From assembly GCF_030418455.1 (NCBI RefSeq), contig NZ_JAUHPW010000007.1:62001-126000 (forward strand): 64,000 bases of DNA. The letters are read 5' to 3'. Below, piece after piece: positions 45,732 to 55,591 of the stretch (position 1 is its first letter; each line of letters opens with the position of its first letter). Origin of the DNA: Demequina litoralis (GTDB lineage Bacteria; Actinomycetota; Actinomycetes; Actinomycetales; Demequinaceae). The notes beneath the pieces are model-generated. The model worked only from the letters and a program-made list of their open reading frames with translations, was not told the origin of the DNA and did no database searches. A program made the position numbers and the translations under genes.

Positions 45732-45859
45732 GCGACGGGGTGGACGGCGGCGGGAGCGGGCCGCGACGGGGTGGACGGCGGCGGGAGCGGGCCGCGACGG
45801 GGTGGACGGCGGCACGGGCGACGCACAGGGAGACGGCGGCACGGGCGACGCACAGCGAG
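45732..45859. repeat. Two adjoining minisatellites (31-bp and 27-bp units)
   Basis: A 31-base unit starting GCGACGGGGTGGACGGCGGC occurs at 45732, 45763 and (partial) 45794. It passes into a 27-base unit starting ACGGCGGCACGGGCGACGCA at 45806 and 45833. They fill the middle of the 329-base gene-free gap (45654-45982) between the HNH gene and the divergent GGDEF gene. I see no other element there except a weak GACAAT six bases before the GGDEF start. Confidence 0.8.
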
Positions 45860-45982
45860 GCGGCGGGGACCACACACAGGCAGGCGTCGCGCGCGACGAC
45901 GGCCAAGCTCCAACGGCACCCTGTGACGAAGACCACCCCTGGTTCAGCCCGACAAGCGCCGGAAGGAACGGACAATAGAGAC

Positions 45983-47731
45983 ATGTGGTTCGGGAGCATG
46001 AGGTGGCGGATGGCGCCCTCGCGCGGCGTCATCGTCGCCGTGGTCATCGTTGCCACGGTCCTCATCGGCCAGGCGGCCACCTCGCTCCTCAACGCCGTGC
46101 TCGCGGACCGCGCCCTCCAGGCCGCCGCGGCGGACACCTACACGTACGTCGGCGACCTCATGTCGGAGCGGGTGGGCGACTTCGCCGGCTCCGCTCAGGA
46201 CGTGGTCGAGGGCACCGCCTCCGAGCTGGTCCGCCACGGCGGCACCATGGACGAGGACGCCCTCGTCCGCGCGCTCGCCGACCGCCTCGACCGCGAGCCC
46301 GCGGTCGGCACCATCTTCGTCGCGGACACCGACGGCAACCTCCTCGCGCTCGCGGGCGCCGACGCCGGCTACACGCGCCTCGACGTGACCCCGCTCGCAG
46401 CCGGCGGCTCGGCCGTCGAGGTCGTCGACTACGACGCCGACCTCACCGAGACCGCCACCGAGACCACCACGGTCGCCTACACCGCGGCCTCGCGCCCCTG
46501 GTACCAGGACGCCCTCGCCGCGGACGGCCTGGTCTGGACCGACCCGTACATCTCCGTCCGCACCGACGAGATCGTGGTCTCCCCGGTCACCGCGGTGCGG
46601 GTCGGCGGCGAGGTCGCCGCGGTCGTGGGTGCGGATCTCGACCTCGATCTGCTGGGCGCGCTCCTCGAGGACATCCCCATCGGCGCCGACGCCCGCGCCT
46701 TCATCCTCACCGGCGACGGCGCGATCGTCGCGGCCCCCACCGCCCGCCGCGACGAGCTCCAGGCCATCCTCGACGAGACCGACGGCCTCCCCGGCGCCGA
46801 GGACTTCGGGCTCCCCACGGTCGCCCCGAGCACGCTCGACGACGAGGGCGACGCCATCCGCACCCGCGACGACACGGTCAGCCTCGAGCGCACCATGGAC
46901 CCCGACACGGGCCTGGACTGGGTCCTCCACCTCGACGCCAGCACCGCCGACCTCACCCCGTCGATCGACGAGTTCAAGCGCGCATCGTCCTGGGTGACCG
47001 TCATCTCGATCCTCATGGTCCTGGTCGCCGCGGCCGTCGCGCTGCGCCTGTGGCGCCCCATCCGCACGATGCGCGTGCGCGCCGCCACCGACGCCCTCAC
47101 CGGCCTCGCCAACCGCTACGAGTACAACCGCCGCCTGCGCGCGATCCTGCGCTCCGCCGAGCACACCGGCGACGCGGTCCTCCTCATCGCGCTCGACCTC
47201 GACAACTTCAAGCAGGTCAACGACGACCACGGCCACGACGCGGGGGACGTGGTCCTCGCGGCGGTCGGCGACGCGCTCCTCGAGTCGGTCCGCGTGCGGG
47301 ACGTCGCGGCGCGGGTCGGCGGCGACGAGTTCGTCGTCGTCATGCGCCTGGGCGAGCGCGGCTCGCCGATCGAGCTCGCGCGCCGCCTCCGCGACGACGT
47401 CGCCACCGCGATCCACGAGTCCTTCGCCGGCGCATCCGGGGTCGGCGCCACCGCCGGCTTCGCGACCACCGGCGACGTCGGCCACGAGCCCGGCCGCCTC
47501 AGGACCGCCGCGGACGATGCGCTCGTCGCCGGCAAGCGCGTCCGCAAGGGCCGCACGTACGCCTACGGGCACGCGGCGGGCAGCGCATCGTCCCGGGACG
47601 ATGCGCCGGACGGGCCGGCGGACGACGCGTCCTCCCGCCCGGTGGACGATGCTCCGGCGGGGCACGGCGACGACGAGGGCGCCGGCTCCGCGGGGACGTC
47701 GCGCTCGGCTGGTAGTCTCCCCGGGAACTGA
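45983..47731 (+). CDS. Membrane diguanylate cyclase with Cache-like sensor and GGDEF domain
   Basis: Protein of 582 residues. A membrane segment at about 12-32 and another at about 335-355 bracket an extracytoplasmic sensor of Cache type (SRPWYQDALAADGLVWTDPY, VGADLDLDLLGALLEDI). The C-terminal GGDEF domain begins DALTGLANRYEYN; the catalytic motif GGDEF is at 446-450. RVRD at 437-440 is an intact I-site (RxxD five residues before GGDEF), so product inhibition by c-di-GMP is expected. The Ser/Asp/Ala tail carries three GGACGATGC motif copies. It is the first of three genes in one direction. Confidence 0.88.
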   Translation: MWFGSMRWRMAPSRGVIVAVVIVATVLIGQAATSLLNAVLADRALQAAAADTYTYVGDLMSERVGDFAGSAQDVVEGTASELVRHGGTMDEDALVRALADRLDREPAVGTIFVADTDGNLLALAGADAGYTRLDVTPLAAGGSAVEVVDYDADLTETATETTTVAYTAASRPWYQDALAADGLVWTDPYISVRTDEIVVSPVTAVRVGGEVAAVVGADLDLDLLGALLEDIPIGADARAFILTGDGAIVAAPTARRDELQAILDETDGLPGAEDFGLPTVAPSTLDDEGDAIRTRDDTVSLERTMDPDTGLDWVLHLDASTADLTPSIDEFKRASSWVTVISILMVLVAAAVALRLWRPIRTMRVRAATDALTGLANRYEYNRRLRAILRSAEHTGDAVLLIALDLDNFKQVNDDHGHDAGDVVLAAVGDALLESVRVRDVAARVGGDEFVVVMRLGERGSPIELARRLRDDVATAIHESFAGASGVGATAGFATTGDVGHEPGRLRTAADDALVAGKRVRKGRTYAYGHAAGSASSRDDAPDGPADDASSRPVDDAPAGHGDDEGAGSAGTSRSAGSLPGN

Positions 47732-47741
47732 GGGAGGCCCC

Positions 47742-48197
47742 ATGGAGAACACGCGCCGGCTCGACATCCCCGGAGCGCGCGGCAAGGTCGAGGTCGACGG
47801 TGTCCTGGGCATCCTCTACAAGGTCCGCATCGACGGCCAGGTGGTGAAGCGCCGCAAGGGCCGCTGGGACGTCCCGCTGCGCAACGGCAGGACGGGCGCG
47901 CTGTCCTCGAACGGCGTCATCCCGGGCTTCCAGACCCTCCGCTTCGACGGCGAGCCGATCCTCAAGATGGGCGCCCACGTCGAGCCCGCGGTCAAGATCG
48001 CGATGTTCGCGCCGGTCGTCCTGATCCTGTGGGGCTTCGTCGGCGCGATCCTCACGGTGCTGATGCTCCTCACCAACATCATCCTGGTGAAGAACCCGCA
48101 CATGCCCATGGGCCTGCGCCTCGGGCTGCCGGTGATCAACACGGTGGTGATGGCGATGGCGCTCACCCTGATCGGCGTGCCGAACCTCCTCTTCTAG
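47742..48197 (+). CDS. Small membrane protein between two GGDEF genes
   Basis: Protein of 151 residues. The N-terminal half is soluble and beta-rich with basic patches (VKRRKGRWDVPLRNGRTG), followed by two membrane segments at about 87-110 and 125-148. The ATG follows GAGGGAGG. It lies 10 bases after the first cyclase and 18 before the second, so it is probably co-transcribed. Family unknown. Confidence 0.7.
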   Translation: MENTRRLDIPGARGKVEVDGVLGILYKVRIDGQVVKRRKGRWDVPLRNGRTGALSSNGVIPGFQTLRFDGEPILKMGAHVEPAVKIAMFAPVVLILWGFVGAILTVLMLLTNIILVKNPHMPMGLRLGLPVINTVVMAMALTLIGVPNLLF

Positions 48198-48215
48198 CCG
48201 ACACCAGCCCCGGAC

Positions 48216-49727
48216 ATGTCCCGCCGCCTCGCCGTCCGCAGCCCCTCGGACCCGTTGCCGTGGGCGTTCGGCGTCGTGGTGGCGGCGCTCGTCATCATCG
48301 GCCTCACCACCGTGGTGGTGCGCGAGAGCGTGAGCGCGGACTCGGCTCACGCCGCGATCGAGGGCACCACGCTCGTCGGCGACGCGACCGCGGTGCAGCT
48401 CGAGGGCGCGACCCGTCCCGCGGAGGCCACGGTCCGGACGGTCGCCGGCGCGATCGGCGTCGACGGCACCATCCTCGGGGACCCGGACCGCATGCTCGAG
48501 GAGCTCGGCCGCCTCATGGACGGCCAGTCCACCATCGCCGCGATCACCGTGGCAGCGGAGGACGGCTCCGAGGCCGAGCTCGACCGCCGCCAGCCGGGCT
48601 TCGTGTTCCGCACGATCGCCGCGGACGGCACCACCGACGTGACCGTCCTCGACGAGACCCTCGAGCCGACCGAGCCGCTCGGCGAGGCGCCGCGGCGCGC
48701 CCGCCCGGAGCGCGCGTGGCTCGATGAGGCGCGCTGGTCGACCGGGGTCGTCTGGAGCGACCCCGAGCAGGTGCCCGAGGTGGGCCGCACCGTGGTCCAC
48801 GCCTCCATGGCGGCGCGCGACGCCGCGGGCACCACCGTCGCCGTCGTGTCGGTGCGCCTCGACGCCGAGGTGTTCTCCCGCCTCCTCCTGAGCGCGCCCG
48901 CCACCAGCTACGGCGACGCCTCCGTGGTGGGGGAGAACGGCGTGCCGCTCGCCGGCGTCCCGGGGCTCGGCCTGCCGGACGATGCGGCGACCGAGCAGGC
49001 GTCGCGGGGCACCGTCGCGATGGGCGACGTGGTGACGTACCAGCGCCCCGTGGGCGACAGCCTGCCGTGGGTCCTCACGGTCGCGGTCGACGCGGAGCAG
49101 GTGCTGCCCGCGATCGCGTCGCTCGACCACACGATGCTCCTCTACACGGTCGTCATCGTGGTGGTGACCCTCATCATGAGCCTCCTGCTGTGGGCGTTGC
49201 GCCGCCCCGCGGGCGAGGTCTCCGTGCGCGCCCGCACCGACGCCCTCACCGGGCTGAGCAACCGCCACCACTTCGAGGTGCGCGGCAACGACGTCCTCCA
49301 GGCCGCGAGCCGGCGCGGCACCGTCGTCGCGGTCGCCGTCTTCGACCTCGACAACTTCAAGTCCATCAACGACGGCGCCGGGCACGAGCTGGGGGACGAT
49401 GCGCTGCGCGCCGTCGCCGACGGCCTCGCCCGGGCGTCGGGCCCGCGGGACGTGGTGGGCCGCCTGGGTGGCGACGAGTTCGCCGCGGTGCTGTGGCTGG
49501 CCGCGGACGACGACTCCGCCACCGCGGTCGAGAGGCTGCGCACGAGCGCGCACATGACCCTCGAGCGGGCGGTGGGAGACCGCTTCGAGGTGGGCGTGAG
49601 CGCGGGCTGGGTCGACACCACCGCCGGCGAGTACCGCCTGCCGACCCTCGTGCGCGCCGCGGACGACGCGATGATGGCGGGCAAGCGCACCACCAAGGGC
49701 GTCGCGTACGAGGGCTCCCACGCCTGA
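48216..49727 (+). CDS. Membrane diguanylate cyclase (GGDEF), I-site degenerate
   Basis: Protein of 503 residues. Membrane segments at about 12-32 and 306-328 flank an extracytoplasmic sensor related in layout to that of the upstream cyclase. The GGDEF domain begins DALTGLSNRHHFEV, with DLDNFKSINDGAGHELGDDAL and the catalytic GGDEF at 418-422. The position of the inhibitory RxxD reads GPRD, so the I-site arginine is missing and feedback inhibition may be lost. It is catalytically intact otherwise. Motif copies at 48977 and 49394. Confidence 0.87.
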   Translation: MSRRLAVRSPSDPLPWAFGVVVAALVIIGLTTVVVRESVSADSAHAAIEGTTLVGDATAVQLEGATRPAEATVRTVAGAIGVDGTILGDPDRMLEELGRLMDGQSTIAAITVAAEDGSEAELDRRQPGFVFRTIAADGTTDVTVLDETLEPTEPLGEAPRRARPERAWLDEARWSTGVVWSDPEQVPEVGRTVVHASMAARDAAGTTVAVVSVRLDAEVFSRLLLSAPATSYGDASVVGENGVPLAGVPGLGLPDDAATEQASRGTVAMGDVVTYQRPVGDSLPWVLTVAVDAEQVLPAIASLDHTMLLYTVVIVVVTLIMSLLLWALRRPAGEVSVRARTDALTGLSNRHHFEVRGNDVLQAASRRGTVVAVAVFDLDNFKSINDGAGHELGDDALRAVADGLARASGPRDVVGRLGGDEFAAVLWLAADDDSATAVERLRTSAHMTLERAVGDRFEVGVSAGWVDTTAGEYRLPTLVRAADDAMMAGKRTTKGVAYEGSHA

Positions 49728-49767
49728 GGCTGCCCGCCAGTCCTACCGGGTCCACGCATCGTCCTGC

Positions 49768-49773
49768 TACCGT
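49768..49773 (+). promoter_or_regulatory. -10 element for the pheST leader peptide
   Basis: TACCGT is followed by six bases and the ATG of an 18-codon reading frame, the leaderless arrangement seen elsewhere in the window. Confidence 0.5.
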
Positions 49774-49779
49774 GGCGTC

Positions 49780-49836
49780 ATGAGCACGAGCCTGGCCCGC
49801 GTCACGCGTCGCGCCGCCGTGCGCCTCTTTCTCTAG
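49780..49836 (+). CDS. Putative 18-residue leader peptide upstream of pheST
   Basis: Short frame MSTSLARVTRRAAVRLFL with TACCGT six bases upstream. It ends in Arg-Leu-Phe-Leu, and its TAG stop overlaps the first bases of a strong hairpin. pheST operons in enterobacteria are controlled by attenuation through a Phe-rich leader; here only one Phe codon is present, at position 17. The arrangement fits a regulatory peptide, but amino-acid sensing is inference. Confidence 0.5.
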   Translation: MSTSLARVTRRAAVRLFL

Positions 49837-49859
49837 GCCCGGGGAGACCCCCCGGGCCT
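49835..49859 (+). terminator. Strong hairpin after the leader peptide
   Basis: Perfect ten-base-pair stem AGGCCCGGGG / CCCCGGGCCT with loop AGACC. Its 5' arm starts inside the leader stop codon, so a ribosome finishing the leader would mask it. It is followed by GACGGC, not a T-run, so termination would be weak or need a factor. Confidence 0.55.
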
Positions 49860-49921
49860 GACGGCATGCCCCGCGCCCGCATCGTCCCGCGCCCAGCCGC
49901 CGGACGTGCCCGCGCTCCCGC

Positions 49922-51048
<1,127 letters not shown>

Positions 51049-51049
<1 letters not shown>

Positions 51050-53631
51050 TGCCGAAGATTCCGCTCAGCTGGCTCGCGGAGTCGGTTGCCCTGGTGCCCG
51101 ATGCCACGCCGGTGGACATCGCCACCTCGCTCGCCCGCGTGGGCCTCGAGGAGGAGGGCATCCACGGCTCGGGTGTCGAGGGCCCGCTCGTCGTGGGCCG
51201 CGTCATGTCGCTGGTCAAGGAGGAGCAGTCCAACGGCAAGACCATCAACTACTGCCGTGTGGACGTCGGTTCCTACAACGACCCCGAGGGCCCCGGCCAC
51301 AAGCCCGACCACAAGGTCGAGTACCCGTCGTCCAAGGGCATCGTCTGCGGTGCGCACAACTTCGTCGAGGGCGACTGGGTGGTCGTCGTGCTGCCCGGCG
51401 CGACCCTGCCCGGCCCGTTCCCGATCTCGGGGCGCAAGACCTACGGCCACTGGTCCGACGGCATGATCTGCTCCTCGAAGGAGCTGGGCCTCGGCGACGA
51501 CCACTCGGGCATCATCGTGCTGACCGAGATGGGCTTCGACGCCTCCGAGCTGGAGCCCGGCCAGGACGCGATCGCGCTGCTCGGCCTCGACGAGAAGACC
51601 ATCGAGATCAACGTCACGCCGGACCGCGGCTACTCGTTCTCGATCCGCGGCGTGGCGCGCGAGTACGGCCACGCGACCGGCGCATCGTTCACCGACCCCG
51701 CGGGCCTGCCCGTCTCGGGCGAGGTGGGCGAGGGCTTCCCGATCCTGATCGAGGACGAGGCGCCCGTGCGCGGCAACGTCGGCTGCGACCGGTTCGTCGC
51801 GCGCATCGTGCGCGGCTTCGACCCGTCGGCGTCGTCGCCGACGTGGATGAGGACGCGGCTCGAGGCGGCCGGCATGCGGTCGATCTCGCTCGCGGTGGAC
51901 GTCACCAACTACGTCATGCTCGAGCTGGGTCAGCCCCTGCACGCGTACGACCTCGCGACGCTCACCGCGCCCATCGTGGTGCGCCGCGCGCGCCCCGCGG
52001 AGAGCATCGTCACGCTGGACGACGCGACGCGCGTCCTGCACGGCGAGGACCTGCTCATCACGGACTCTCTCGGCGGCCACGCCGAGCGGGCGATCGGCAT
52101 CGCCGGCGTCATGGGCGGCGCCCTGACCGAGGTGTCGGAGTCGACCACCGACGTGCTCCTCGAGGGTGCGCACTTCGACCCGATCTCCGTCGCGCGCACC
52201 GCGCGCCGCCACAAGCTGGGCTCGGAGGCCTCGCGCCGTTTCGAGCGCGCGGTCGACACCGCGCTGCCGCCGGTCGCGGTGCAGCGTGCGGCGAACCTCC
52301 TGGTCGAGCTCGGCGGGGGAGTCATCGAGGAGGTCTACACGGACGTCGACAACGTCCCGGCCGTGGAGCCCATCGAGATGGACTGGGACTTCCCCGCGCG
52401 CATCGTCGGCGTGCCCTACACGGCCGAGCAGGTCATCGACGCGCTCGAGCAGGTGGGCTGCCTGGTGGAGCGCGACGGCGAGGTGCTCATCATCACGCGC
52501 CCGACGTGGCGTGCGGACCTCGAGGGGCCGATCAACCTGGTCGAGGAGGTGGCGCGCCTGCAGGGCTACGAAGGCCTGCCGTCGGTGCTGCCCGTCGCGC
52601 CCCCGGGGCGCGGCTACACGCACTCGCAGCTGGTCCGGAAGTCGGTCGCTCGCTCGCTCGCCGAGGCCGGCCTCACGCAGGTGCTCACGTACCCGTTCAT
52701 CTCGGAGGCGCGCCTCGACGAGGTGATGCTGCCCGCTGACGACGTCCGCCGCGACGTCATCCGCCTCGCCAACCCGCTGTCGGCCGAGCAGCCGCTGCTG
52801 CGCACCGCGATCCTCGAGACGCTCGTGGACGCGGTGAAGGTCAACCTCGGGCGTGGCGCGCAGGACGTGGCGCTGTACGAGACCGGTCGCGCGTACCTGG
52901 GCCGCCTGGTGGGCGCCATCCCGGCGACCTACTCGGGCACGTCCATCACGCCGGACGACGTTCTCGCCTTGAATGAGGCGATTCCGGGCCAGGTGCGCCG
53001 CGTCGCGGGCGTCATGGCCGGCAACCGGGTTACCGCGGGCTGGGACGGCCACGCGACCCCGTGGCGCTGGACGGACGCGATGGCGATGGTCGAGAAGGTC
53101 GAGCGCGCGTGCGGCGTGGTCCTCGAGATCTCGAACGAGGCGGGGGAGCGGCAGTCGACGGCTCCGTTCCACCCGGGCCGCGTGGCGGTCTACCGCCTCG
53201 AGGGGCAGATCGTCGGCGTGGCCGGCGAGGTGCACCCGAAGGTCTGCGAGAACCTCGGGCTGCCCGCGCGGACGGTCGCGTTCGAGCTGCTGCTCGACCC
53301 GCTGATCGACGAGTCCGAGGGCGTGCTGGTGACGGCGTCGCCCGTGTCCGGCCAGGTGCTGGCGAAGGAGGACTTCGCTTTCGTGGTCTCCTCGGATGTC
53401 GCCGCGGGCTCGCTCGTCGACGCCGTGATCGAGGCCGGTGACGGCCTGGTCGAGGATGCGCGCGTGTTCGACGTCTACACAGGCGAGCAGATCGGCGAGG
53501 GCAAGAAGTCGCTGGCCATCAACGTGAGGATGCGCGACGCGGACCACACGCTCTCGGCCGACGAGGTGCTGTTGGTGCGCGAGGCGATCATCGCGGCCGC
53601 GGGGGAGAAGTTCGGGGCTGTACTGCGGTAG
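51049..53631 (+). CDS. pheT: Phenylalanyl-tRNA synthetase beta subunit PheT
   Basis: Protein of 860 residues, full length for PheT. Domain order: N-terminal SWLAESVAL, the EMAP-type tRNA-binding OB domain (VCGAHNFVEGDWVVVVLPGA), B3/B4 editing domain (GSEASRRFERAVD), B5 domain, catalytic-core-like domain and the C-terminal anticodon-binding FDX-ACB domain (EDFAFVVSSDVAAGSLVDAV). It forms the alpha2-beta2 enzyme with PheS and edits Tyr-tRNAPhe. A strong hairpin follows its stop. Confidence 0.96.
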
Positions 53632-53648
53632 CGCGTTCTGAATGGTCG

Positions 53649-53688
53649 ATGCGGCGGCCGGCGAGGGAGAGCCAGCCGGCCGCCGCAT
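53649..53688 (+). terminator. Terminator-like hairpin after pheT
   Basis: A perfect 14-base-pair stem ATGCGGCGGCCGGC / GCCGGCCGCCGCAT with a 12-base loop, 17 bases after the pheT stop. It is followed by TC and no T-run; the AT pair at the base gives a symmetrical, possibly bidirectional structure. Confidence 0.65.
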
Positions 53689-53765
53689 TCATGCCACATT
53701 GGCCCAAGTCAGCGAAGGGACTTGCCACCTGCAAGCGCGCACTTGGCAACCCCTCAAGTACCGAG

Positions 53766-53821
53766 CGGCGCGGGCAGGGACTGAACCTGCGCCGATGACC
53801 GGGGTTTGCGCTGCTGCAAAC
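53766..53821 (-). other. tRNA-like remnant at edge of accessory patch
   Basis: On the - strand, GCAGG-TTCAGTC-CCTGC (complement of 53774-53790) looks like a T-arm followed by a seven-base acceptor-like CCGCGCC. Upstream, GTTTGC and GCAAAC form an anticodon-stem-like hairpin. The matching 5' acceptor strand and D-arm are absent, and the T-loop lacks the invariant A58. So this is at most a degraded tRNA or attachment-site scrap, not a gene. The rest of 53689-53871 shows nothing recognisable. Confidence 0.3.
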
Positions 53822-53871
53822 TAGGGTCTGGGACGGTTGGCGGACCGTAGCTTTGTGGGCCGTCCTGGGGC

Positions 53872-55464
53872 CTACGAGGCTGTTGAACTGGCGTCAAAAA
53901 TGGCCGGATCCAGAATCACCCGTCGGATACTTCGCTTATCCGCGAATGGCACCACGCGCGGCTCCTCTTCCACCTGCTCAACTTCGAACAGAGTGCCCGC
54001 CGGTTCAGCTTTCGTTCGCTTTAGGTCAACGTACGTGCCGTAGTCGAGTGCGTATATGTTGTACCGCTGGCCAGGATTTTCCTTGTCACTGTATCCGCGC
54101 GAGATCAGGTGGATTACGCGCCGGTCAAACAGCGACTGGATCATCGGATGCGAGGCATTCTCACGGCGCAGCATGAACATTTTTGTCTGGCGCGCGCCGA
54201 TAACGTCGGTAATGATCTGATGAAGAGCCGCGTGCTGCTGTGGCGAAAGCTCTGCCGACTTATCGGACTCGTACCAATCTCTTGCCGCATCCTCAACAGA
54301 TCTGAGCTCGATTTTCTCGCGCTGACCATTCCTGGACTTGAAGAACGCCGAGTCGAAGATGCCCAAGAAGTCGCGTGCAACGCCCTCGCCGGCCCGGACG
54401 AGTTCCAGGAAGGTCGCTTGCTCGGTGAAGAGTCGTGCGCGCAGTGCTTTAGCGTCGCGGATTCCGATCGCACTAAGTTCAACGGCTGCCTCACCGTACG
54501 CAACGTGCTTGAAGAGAACTTCTTCAAACAATGCGCCGACCTGCTCGGGGTTCCGCTCGTAGACGTAGTAATCATCGAGATCAATGTTGGCTGCAACGTC
54601 GGCGCCAAGTTCGAAGCCGATAGCGTTGGCTCCTTCTTGGGCAATCGCAAAGCGCGAGCGGTACTCCAATGACGCAATCTTCACCGTTACGGCGCTGCTT
54701 GGGAAGATCGACCGATTGAGGAAGTGCGCGATGTGCGGTTGGAGGTCGAGTGGCAGTGAGTTCCATTCGTCGAGCAGGATCGTGAGGTTGTCGATACCGA
54801 GTGCGGCGAGGGCGCGCGTGAGATAGGAGTGAACCTCCGAGAACACCAACGTGTCATTGAGGATCTCGGTGTACGACTCGGCCTGGCTCGTCTGCGTGTT
54901 TTCTTGGCTATTGAGATCAGCCCCGAACTTGAGGCCAGCCGTCCCGGTTTCGGCGCTCAAACGTCCGTTGGTCTCGTGGCTGGTACGGACGCTCTTGGTG
55001 ACGGCCCGTTCCCGCACCGTCGCTGCTCGAGAGACTATGAAGTCTGCAAACGCGCTCACGGCTTCAATGCCTGATCCGTCTGACTTAGGATCGGTCGCAT
55101 AGTCCATGAGCGTCGACTGGATGATGCCCAGGAGATCGCGAAAGACTGCCACGCAGCGGTCGGCGATAGGGCGGTTTTGATCGAGGTAGAGGTGGGAACT
55201 GCCAAGGAGCCGGAGGTCTACGTACGCGGTGGCGGTGGTACCGCCCTTCGCTAGTTCTGTAGCGAGGTATTGCAGAAGGTGTGACTTTCCGGTCCCGCGC
55301 CGGCCGTAGAGAATTTGATTCTTTGCATTCGACATCTGGGCCAGCACGCCCGCATCGACGTATGTCGAGCGTAGGAGGCTCGGATCGGCTTGGCGTTCCG
55401 AGCGCGGCACGATGTTGCTTACTGCGTTCTCGACAACGCGATTCCTCAGCAGTGACTCTGGCAT
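53872..55464 (-). CDS. Orphan Orc1/Cdc6-like AAA ATPase
   Basis: Protein of 530 residues with a P-loop ATPase core: Walker A GRRGTGKSH (residues 54-62), Walker B LTILLDEWN (D232-E233) and a possible sensor region KIASLEYRSRFA near residue 262. The C-terminal half is helical and may hold a winged-helix-like region, ending acidic. It resembles standalone Orc/Cdc6-type ATPases found in bacterial accessory and defence loci. GC is visibly lower (about 57% in a line counted) and codon use differs from neighbours, which suggests horizontal acquisition. No partner gene is adjacent. The ATG at 55464 is the first start of the frame. Function is unknown. Confidence 0.8.
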   Translation of the reverse strand: MPESLLRNRVVENAVSNIVPRSERQADPSLLRSTYVDAGVLAQMSNAKNQILYGRRGTGKSHLLQYLATELAKGGTTATAYVDLRLLGSSHLYLDQNRPIADRCVAVFRDLLGIIQSTLMDYATDPKSDGSGIEAVSAFADFIVSRAATVRERAVTKSVRTSHETNGRLSAETGTAGLKFGADLNSQENTQTSQAESYTEILNDTLVFSEVHSYLTRALAALGIDNLTILLDEWNSLPLDLQPHIAHFLNRSIFPSSAVTVKIASLEYRSRFAIAQEGANAIGFELGADVAANIDLDDYYVYERNPEQVGALFEEVLFKHVAYGEAAVELSAIGIRDAKALRARLFTEQATFLELVRAGEGVARDFLGIFDSAFFKSRNGQREKIELRSVEDAARDWYESDKSAELSPQQHAALHQIITDVIGARQTKMFMLRRENASHPMIQSLFDRRVIHLISRGYSDKENPGQRYNIYALDYGTYVDLKRTKAEPAGTLFEVEQVEEEPRVVPFADKRSIRRVILDPAIFDASSTAS

Positions 55465-55591
55465 GCGTCGACGCTAGCCGCGTTCTGGCTGGATAATGAC
55501 ACGCAACGCCGGTATGTAGACGGAACGTGTGCCGTGACTCCGGGTATGTTCCATGCTGGCATTGACCGAGTTTCGGTCGGAGCGCCTCAGA

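Noticed and set aside
17896..45859. Tandem arrays considered as CRISPR
   Set aside because: Units are directly adjacent with no unique spacers and there are no cas genes.
45710..45982. N-terminal extension of the first GGDEF protein through the minisatellites
   Set aside because: It translates the tandem repeats only. The ATG at 45983 is followed by a normal membrane segment and has a GACAAT element six bases upstream.
53840..53872. Short + strand frames over 53.64-55.1 kb
   Set aside because: They overlap the pheT terminator or lie antisense to the ATPase, with no ribosome-binding site and no domain content.
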